A DNA stretch of 64,000 nt, from the NCBI RefSeq assembly GCF_002937075.1, contig NZ_NHSJ01000103.1, positions 1 to 64,000 of the forward strand. The letters are read 5' to 3'. Source of the DNA: Rhodoblastus sphagnicola. Lineage in GTDB: Bacteria; Pseudomonadota; Alphaproteobacteria; Rhizobiales; Beijerinckiaceae. Below the pieces are notes generated by a model. It had not been told where the DNA came from. It made no database searches and worked only from the letters and a program-made list of their open reading frames with translations. This document shows positions 58,846 to 64,000 of the stretch, piece by piece (position 1 is the first letter of the stretch; every line of letters starts with the position of its first letter). Position numbers and translations under genes: made by a program.

Positions 58846-59964
58846 TCAGGTTTTATGCGCTCGGGCCGCCTTGCGGGCCTTGCGCGTTTCCAACCGCCAG
58901 AGCCAGCCAAAAAATTTCCAGGATCTGGATTGCTTGATGGACGCCAACTCGCGCGACAGCGCGCGCTGGTCGGGTCCGGGCGCATCCCGTTGCGCGCGCA
59001 ACTCGCGCAATGCCCGCAGCGCCCCCGGCAGCGGTTCCCACAGCAGCGGGTCGGACTGGTCGCGGCGGGCCGTGATTTCGTCCTTGAGCGCGCCATTGGC
59101 GATCAGCGCCAGTTGCTCCGCCTCGCTGCGCGGGTCCGCGAGGAGAAAAAGCGTGGGCAGCAGCGGAAATCCCCAATTGGCCGACAGGCCGGCAAAATAA
59201 TCGTCTGCCGACGCGCCCGCGTCGATCCTGTCGTGCCGCAAGGCCGAGGCCCAGACAAAGGCGTCCTCGACCGTATGCGCCCAAGGCTCCTCCTCGAAAA
59301 TCGTGTTGCCGCCGTGGATGCGATAGGCGAGCAGGTCTTCCGCGATGCGATGGACGTTGAAACGGGACGAGGCGCGCAACGCCCAATCCCAGTCATGGGC
59401 ATAGCGCAAGGCGCGAAAAGGTCCGACCGCGTCATAGACTGACCGTGAAAAGAAGAAATTCGAGGTGGTCATGGCGATATTGCCGCACCAGAACCCAAGC
59501 AAGTCGGGCTTGCCCGCCGTGAGACGGCAGACCATGTCATAATATTCGTTGTAGCCGCTCGACGGATCGAACGGATTTCCCGCTTCATCGACGAGGCGCA
59601 GCGCGGAGATACCGAAAAACGGGCCGTCCTGCCGCCCGGCCGCCGCGACCAGCGCCTCCAGCCGCGTCGGCTGATAGAAGTCGTCGGAATTCAGGATCGA
59701 TATATAGGCGCCGGTTGAAGCCGCGATGGCTTCGTTGAGGGTCTGGTGCGCGCCCCTGTTTTCCCGGCGCGTCGCTTTTACGCGAGGGTCATGGCCGTAA
59801 CGTTCCACCACGAAATCGTAGGAGCCGTCGCTCGACCCATCGTCGATCACGACGATTTCCACATGCGGGTGCGTCTGACCCAAAACGCTGTCGATCGCCC
59901 GCCCCAAGAATTTGACGTGATTGAAGGACGGGATGACGACGCTGACCAAAGCGCGATCCTGCAT
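58846..59964 (-). CDS. Family 2 glycosyltransferase
   Basis: A 372-aa GT-A glycosyltransferase: ALVSVVIPSFNHVKFLGRAI, EIVVIDDGSSDGSYD, then the metal-binding stretch AYISILNSDDFYQP, and FRALRYAHDWDWALRAS as acceptor/catalytic part. The C-terminal hundred residues are helical and arginine-rich, ending in SIKQSRSWKFFGWLWRLE, a common tail of these enzymes. ATG 59964 follows GAGGAGAGG; upstream residues are not conserved. Its stop abuts the ftrD stop. No partner glycan gene is adjacent; substrate unknown. Confidence 0.88.
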   Translation of the reverse strand: MQDRALVSVVIPSFNHVKFLGRAIDSVLGQTHPHVEIVVIDDGSSDGSYDFVVERYGHDPRVKATRRENRGAHQTLNEAIAASTGAYISILNSDDFYQPTRLEALVAAAGRQDGPFFGISALRLVDEAGNPFDPSSGYNEYYDMVCRLTAGKPDLLGFWCGNIAMTTSNFFFSRSVYDAVGPFRALRYAHDWDWALRASSRFNVHRIAEDLLAYRIHGGNTIFEEEPWAHTVEDAFVWASALRHDRIDAGASADDYFAGLSANWGFPLLPTLFLLADPRSEAEQLALIANGALKDEITARRDQSDPLLWEPLPGALRALRELRAQRDAPGPDQRALSRELASIKQSRSWKFFGWLWRLETRKARKAARAHKT

Positions 59965-60078
59965 GGCAAACCTCTCCTCGCGTCCACGTCCAAGGTTTTT
60001 CACATCCTCAAAACCATTGCAACTTGACCTGTCGCGCGTCACGGGTCGAACGTGTCTCCACGATAGCGGAGAGACACA

Positions 60079-61173
60079 ATGGCCGCCCAGCTTTCGACCC
60101 TGCGCTTGACGATCTTGACGCTCCTGGCGGCCGCGCTCGTCCCCTCCGCGGCCTTGTGCGGCGAGCCTGTTCGCGTTGGCGTCGTCATCGCCGAAAAGCG
60201 CGATTTTGCGCGCGACATTGAAGGCGTCGGCCGCGTCAGCGCCCAGGAAAAGGTCGAGATCCGCGCGCGCGTGAAAGGCGTGCTCAAGGCGGTGAAGTTT
60301 GTGGACGGGCAGGCGGTCAAGGCCGGCGATCCGCTTTACGAGATCGAGCCGGACCTGTTCAACGCCGATCTCGCGCTGGCGCAGGGCGCGCTGGCGCGGG
60401 CGGAGGCCTCGAAAATGCTGGCGGACTTGCAGTTCAAGCGCGCCCAGGAGCTTTTGGCGCGGCAGGTCGGCACGGTGGTGCAGCGCGATCAGGCCGCAGC
60501 CGCCGTTCAGGAAGCCGAGGCGGTCATCGCCGGCGCCCGCGCCAATTTGGACCTCGCCAAGGCCAATCTCGGTTTCGCCACCATCGCCGCGCCGATCACG
60601 GGCCGCATCGGCATGTCCGCCGTGACGGCGGGCAACATGGTCGGCCCGGACGGCGTGCTCGCCACCATCGTCAACCCCGACCCGATCCGCGTCGTCTTCG
60701 CCGTCAGCACCCGCGATTTCGCGCGTTTGAGCGACAGCCCCGATTTCAAGACCCTCGCGGTCACGCTGACCTTGCCCGACGGCTCGGCCTATGGCGACAG
60801 CGGCCGGATCGATTTTGTCGATGTGCGCGCCGATCCGGCGGCCGAGACCGTCGCCCTGCGCGGTGTTTTTCCCAATGCGCTGGAGCGCCTCAAGGACGGC
60901 CAGACGGTTCGCGCGCTGATCAGCGACAAGCCCAAAACCGCCATCGCCGTTCCCCGCGCCGCGCTGCTGACGGACAAGCAGGGCGCCTTCGTGCTGATCG
61001 TCGCCGAGGGCAAGGTTTTGTCGCGGCGCGTCAGGGTGGAAGGCGAATCCGGCGCGGACGCGCTGGTCGCGGAGGGGCTTGCCGGCGGCGAGGCCGTCAT
61101 TGTCGAGGGCCAGTCGAAAACCAGCCCCGGCGACATCGTCACGACCGTTCTGGCCGGAAAAGGCGGGGGATGA
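60079..61173 (+). CDS. RND efflux periplasmic adaptor (membrane fusion protein), orphan
   Basis: A 364-aa HlyD/AcrA-type adaptor with N-terminal signal (LTILTLLAAALVPSAALCGEP; a Cys is present but not in a good lipobox). Lipoyl/beta-barrel half motifs are EIRARVKGVLKAVKFVDGQAV and ANLGFATIAAPITGRIGMSAV. The hairpin is short (ALARAEASKMLADLQFKRAQ). The C-terminal membrane-proximal part is PKTAIAVPRAALLTDKQGAFV. An RND pump gene normally follows, but the next gene, 21 bp on, is convergent trmD; no pump or outer-membrane channel is in the window. GGAGAG precedes the ATG. Confidence 0.9.
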   Translation: MAAQLSTLRLTILTLLAAALVPSAALCGEPVRVGVVIAEKRDFARDIEGVGRVSAQEKVEIRARVKGVLKAVKFVDGQAVKAGDPLYEIEPDLFNADLALAQGALARAEASKMLADLQFKRAQELLARQVGTVVQRDQAAAAVQEAEAVIAGARANLDLAKANLGFATIAAPITGRIGMSAVTAGNMVGPDGVLATIVNPDPIRVVFAVSTRDFARLSDSPDFKTLAVTLTLPDGSAYGDSGRIDFVDVRADPAAETVALRGVFPNALERLKDGQTVRALISDKPKTAIAVPRAALLTDKQGAFVLIVAEGKVLSRRVRVEGESGADALVAEGLAGGEAVIVEGQSKTSPGDIVTTVLAGKGGG

Positions 61174-61194
61174 AGGCGCGACCGGGACGGGGCT

Positions 61195-61887
61195 TCATTT
61201 CGTTTCGCGCGCGGCCCACAGGTCGGGGCGGCGGGTTCTGGTCAGCCCTTCGGCCTGGGCGCGGCGCCATTGCGCGATTTTGGCGTGGTCGCCGGACAGC
61301 AGGACATCCGGAATGTCGCGGCCTTCCCAGCTTCGCGGGCGGGTGTAGTGCGGATATTCCAGCAGGCCGTCCTCAAAACTCTCGTCTTGGCCGGATTCGA
61401 GCTTGCCCATCACGCCCGGCAGCAGACGCACGCAGGCGTCGAGCAGGGTCAGCGCGGCGATTTCGCCTCCTGAAACAATGAAATCGCCGATGGAGATTTC
61501 GCCGAGGCCCCGGCCTGCGATCACCCGCTCGTCCACGCCTTCGAACCGGCCGCAGACCAGGATCACGCCCGGCCCCTCCGCCCAATTTCGCGCGAGGGCT
61601 TGGGTGAGCGTTTTTCCGCGCGGCGACAGCAGCAGGCGCGGGCGGGGATCGTCTGGGGTGAGGCGGGCGTCGAGACTCGTCGCCAGCACGTCAGCGCGTA
61701 AAACCATGCCGGGGCCGCCGCCGGCGGGCGTGTCGTCCACGGCGCGGTGGCGGCCGAGGCCATGGTCGCGAATGTCTATGGCCTCAAGCGACCAGACGCC
61801 GTTGGCGAGCGCGGTTCCCGACATGGACTGTCCCAGCGTGCCGGGGAACATGTCGGGATAGAGTGTGAAAACGCTGGCGCTCCACAT
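61195..61887 (-). CDS. trmD: tRNA (guanine37-N1)-methyltransferase
   Basis: TrmD (230 aa) methylates G37 of tRNAs reading CNN-type codons to prevent +1 frameshifts. The SPOUT trefoil knot is formed by [35 protein letters not shown] and [21 protein letters not shown]; the DNA/RNA-binding tail has [20 protein letters not shown] and [12 protein letters not shown]. Its start codon overlaps the rimM stop (ATGA). Last gene of the ffh-rpsP-rimM-trmD operon; rplS, which often follows, is not next. Secure. Confidence 0.97.
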   Translation of the reverse strand: MWSASVFTLYPDMFPGTLGQSMSGTALANGVWSLEAIDIRDHGLGRHRAVDDTPAGGGPGMVLRADVLATSLDARLTPDDPRPRLLLSPRGKTLTQALARNWAEGPGVILVCGRFEGVDERVIAGRGLGEISIGDFIVSGGEIAALTLLDACVRLLPGVMGKLESGQDESFEDGLLEYPHYTRPRSWEGRDIPDVLLSGDHAKIAQWRRAQAEGLTRTRRPDLWAARETK

Positions 61888-62396
61888 CAGGCGTCGGCGT
61901 CCGTCTCGATCGGCGGGACGACGATCACGCGGCCGGTCTTGATGTCCACTGTTGGGACCACGGCGCGGGTGAAGGGAAAGAGCAGGGTTTCGCCGGTGGG
62001 CGGGGCCACTTCCAGAATGTCGCCGGCGCCGTAATTGGGCACGGCGACTATCGTACCGAGCAGCGCGCCCTCAGGCGTTTCCGCGCGCAGGCCAATCAGG
62101 TCGCGGGTGTAAAACTCGTCTTCCTCGGGCGGCGGCAGTTTTTCCCTGGGAATATAGAGTTTTGTGTGGGTGAGGGCCTGCGCCGCGTTGCGGTCGTTCG
62201 CCCCTTTGACGCGCACGACCAGCAGATCGTCTTTCAGCGGGCGCGCGGCGACGATCTCGACGGCGCGGCCAGCTTCGTCGTGGAGGCCGTCATAGTCAGC
62301 CAGGCTGAGCGGATCCTGCGTGTAGGATTTGACGCGGATTTCGCCGCGCACGCCATGAGGCGCGCCGAACACGCCGACCAGGACTTCGTCGCTCAC
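61887..62396 (-). CDS. rimM: 16S rRNA processing protein RimM
   Basis: RimM (169 aa) assists 30S head maturation by binding protein S19. The N-terminal barrel starts [21 protein letters not shown] and the PRC barrel covers [40 protein letters not shown] and the ending of the form [14 protein letters not shown]. The start is GTG 62396, six bases after GGAGG; the longer reading through the upstream repeat is not protein-like. A palindromic repeat (62406-62470) lies between rpsP and this ribosome site and may tune translation. Secure. Confidence 0.95.
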   Translation of the reverse strand: MSDEVLVGVFGAPHGVRGEIRVKSYTQDPLSLADYDGLHDEAGRAVEIVAARPLKDDLLVVRVKGANDRNAAQALTHTKLYIPREKLPPPEEDEFYTRDLIGLRAETPEGALLGTIVAVPNYGAGDILEVAPPTGETLLFPFTRAVVPTVDIKTGRVIVVPPIETDADA

Positions 62397-62405
62397 ATGG
62401 GCCTC

Positions 62406-62470
62406 CGTGGACCGCCCTCGCCCTTCGAGACGGCGCCCTTCAGGCGCCTCCTCAGGGTGAGGGCTATTGT
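62406..62470. repeat. Dispersed intergenic palindromic repeat, copy 4
   Basis: GTGGACCGCCCTCGCCCTTC..., with a GGCGCCCTTCAGGCGCC core and ending CTCCTCAGGGTGAGGGCTATTG; closest to the copy at 5760. It lies inside the rpsP-rimM spacer of an essential operon, and its folded form would end about 10 bases before the rimM start. Confidence 0.8.
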
Positions 62471-62490
62471 TGGCAGCCGGACTCGGCCAA

Positions 62491-62847
62491 TTACTCCGCG
62501 GCGGCGGCCTTTTCGGCGGCGGCGGCGGCTGCGGCGGCGCGCTCCTGGGCCTTCTTCTTCGGCTGGGCCTTCTGGGGATTGTTGCGGGCCTCGCGGGTGA
62601 TGGCGCCGACGCTGTCGAGCAGGCGGGCGACGCGGTCGGTGGCCTGGGCGCCCTTGGCCAGCCATTCCTTGGCCTTTTCCACGTCCAGCACGAGGCGCGT
62701 GGTCGAGTCCTTGGGGGCCAGCGGATCGAAAGTGCCGAGCCTTTCAATGAAGCGGCCGTCGCGCGGCGAGCGGGCGTCGGCGACAACCACGCGATAGAAC
62801 GGGCGCTTCTTGGCGCCGCCGCGCGACAGGCGAATTTTCAGGGACAT
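62491..62847 (-). CDS. rpsP: 30S ribosomal protein S16
   Basis: S16 (118 aa) is an early-binding protein of the 30S body. Family start [20 protein letters not shown] and [23 protein letters not shown], then [20 protein letters not shown]. The C-terminal 35 residues are an Ala/Lys/Glu extension ([17 protein letters not shown]), common in Rhizobiales. AGGAAACTGA precedes the start. Second gene of the operon, 109 bp after ffh. Secure. Confidence 0.97.
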   Translation of the reverse strand: MSLKIRLSRGGAKKRPFYRVVVADARSPRDGRFIERLGTFDPLAPKDSTTRLVLDVEKAKEWLAKGAQATDRVARLLDSVGAITREARNNPQKAQPKKKAQERAAAAAAAAEKAAAAE

Positions 62848-62956
62848 ATCAGTTTCCTTGTTCTGTTGGTTTCGCCGAGGGGCAGGCGATTTTCATAAAT
62901 TGCAAACCGCCGGCCCCTGTCCCGGCAGTCACGGCCCGCGCGAACGCGCGGAAAAC

Positions 62957-64000
62957 TCACTTCTTCTTGAACGGGTTCAGGCTGCTCAAGCCACCCAGGC
63001 CCGGCAACATCGGCTTGGCGCCGCCAAGGCCGGGAAGACCGCCGGGAAGACCCGGTTTGGCCGGCGCCGCGCTCGTCGGCGGCGCTTTCAGCGCGGCGGG
63101 CGGCTCCTTCGGGAGACCGCCCCCGCCGCCCATTTTTTTCTGCATTTCGGCGATCTGCTCGGGCGAGGGCATGGCGGCGCCCGGCCCCATGCCGAACATC
63201 TGCGCCATCTGCGCCATCGGTCCGCGCTTGGGGGCGCCGCCCATGGCCTTCATCATGTCGGCGGTGGCGCGGTGCTGCTTGAGCAACTTGTTGACGTCCT
63301 CGACCTTCATGCCGGCGCCGGCCGCGATGCGCTTTTTCCGCGACGCCTTCATGATTTCGGGGTTGCGGCGCTCTTCCGGCGTCATCGACAGGATGATGGC
63401 GCGCTGGCGCTTGAGCGTCTTGTCGTCCACCTTGGCGTTGGCCATGGCGTCCTTGAGCTTGGCCACGCCCGGCAGCAGGCCCATGATGCCGCCGAGTCCG
63501 CCCATTTTTTCGGCCATGGCGAGCTGGTCGGCCATGTCCTGCAGGTCGAACTTGCCCTTGCGCATCCTTTCGGCGGCGCGGGCGGCCTTTTCGGCGTCGA
63601 TGTTCTCCGCCGCCTTTTCGACCAGCGCGACAATGTCGCCCATGCCCAGAATGCGGTTGGCGATGCGCTGCGGATGGAAATCGTCCAGCGCCTCCATCTT
63701 TTCGCCGGTGCCGATCAGCTTGATCGGCTTGCCGGTGACGGCGCGCATGGACAAAGCCGCGCCGCCGCGCCCGTCGCCGTCCACACGGGTCAGGACGATG
63801 CCGGTGATGCCGACGCGGTCGTCGAAATTTTTCGCCAGATTGACGGCGTCCTGGCCGGTCAGGGCGTCGGCGACGAGCAGGATTTCATGGGGCTTGGCGG
63901 CGGCCTTGATCTCCGCCATCTCCGCCATCAGCGGCTCGTCGATATGGGTGCGGCCGGCCGTGTCGAACATCACGACATCGTAGCCTTGCAGGCGCGCGGC
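62957..64000 (-). CDS. ffh: Signal recognition particle protein Ffh (5' part outside the window)
   Basis: The reading frame is open to the right edge. The first visible residues GYDVVMFDTAGRTHID are the G3 region of the SRP GTPase; then TGQDAVNLAKNFDDRVGITG, VLTRVDGDGRGGAALSMRAV (G4), and TGEKMEALDDFHPQRIANRILGMGD. The M domain, rich in methionine (GSA-type KKRIAAGAGMKVEDVNKLLKQH and MMKAMGG), binds 4.5S RNA and signal peptides. The tail is Pro/Gly/Leu-rich (GLPGGLPGLGG). About 348 codons are visible; the N and most of the G domain lie beyond. It leads the ffh-rpsP-rimM-trmD operon. Confidence 0.96.
   Translation of the reverse strand, partial: AARLQGYDVVMFDTAGRTHIDEPLMAEMAEIKAAAKPHEILLVADALTGQDAVNLAKNFDDRVGITGIVLTRVDGDGRGGAALSMRAVTGKPIKLIGTGEKMEALDDFHPQRIANRILGMGDIVALVEKAAENIDAEKAARAAERMRKGKFDLQDMADQLAMAEKMGGLGGIMGLLPGVAKLKDAMANAKVDDKTLKRQRAIILSMTPEERRNPEIMKASRKKRIAAGAGMKVEDVNKLLKQHRATADMMKAMGGAPKRGPMAQMAQMFGMGPGAAMPSPEQIAEMQKKMGGGGGLPKEPPAALKAPPTSAAPAKPGLPGGLPGLGGAKPMLPGLGGLSSLNPFKKK

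Overview
The window reads as a piece of a high-GC alphaproteobacterial chromosome, most likely order Hyphomicrobiales (Rhizobiales), possibly near Beijerinckiaceae/Methylocystaceae. The order is supported by several features. A complete PhyR-NepR-EcfG general stress locus carries a matching EcfG promoter. A 6S RNA lies directly before the 5-formyltetrahydrofolate cyclo-ligase gene. HemA is the Shemin-type ALA synthase, an Irr-type iron box precedes an iron operon, and DUF6165 and DUF6460 genes are present. The family-level guess is only an inference. No rRNA, tRNA, CRISPR array, complete IS or prophage was seen; most of the window is core genome.

Layout. 1-4.8 kb (minus strand): dnaG, rpoD with terminator, 6S RNA, partial fau. 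4.9-11.2 kb: panB; ribA overlapping a large YfhO-type membrane protein gene; an AT-richer patch with a lone N-terminal domain of an McrA/HNH-type nuclease; DUF6165; a small membrane protein. 11.5-21 kb: a compact glycogen operon glgP-glgB-glgC-glgA-glgX. 21-28.7 kb: pbpC and a bacterial alpha-2-macroglobulin gene overlapping by 4 bp. 28.8-30.5 kb: nepR-ecfG divergent from phyR. 30.6-33.6 kb: universal stress protein, metallo-beta-lactamase hydrolase, intracellular PHB depolymerase. 33.6-41 kb: an SSS-transporter/hybrid histidine kinase, hemA, a LuxR-type response regulator, and two small envelope proteins. 41-46 kb: mtnP, rplY, pth, and a LOG-family gene overlapping an RNase-like metallo-beta-lactamase gene. 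46-51 kb: glycosyltransferase, FemAB-like acyltransferase, membrane acyltransferase, lytic transglycosylase and L,D-transpeptidase. 51-55 kb: a tesA/ybbA-ybbP divergon. 55-60 kb: BI-1 protein, a P19/cupredoxin/4Fe-4S iron-uptake operon without an FTR1 permease, and a glycosyltransferase. 60-64 kb: an orphan RND periplasmic adaptor and the canonical ffh-rpsP-rimM-trmD operon (ffh runs off the edge).

Functionally, the window combines carbon storage (glycogen, PHB), general stress control, cell-wall synthesis and defence (PBP1C, alpha-2-macroglobulin, transglycosylase, L,D-transpeptidase) and the translation/secretion core. The most unusual items are an in-frame palindromic element inside pbpC, the FTR1-less iron operon under a likely Irr box, the lone McrA-type domain, a likely CTG start of fau directly behind 6S RNA, and several dispersed palindromic repeats. 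I found no convincing multi-gene system that looks wholly undescribed.
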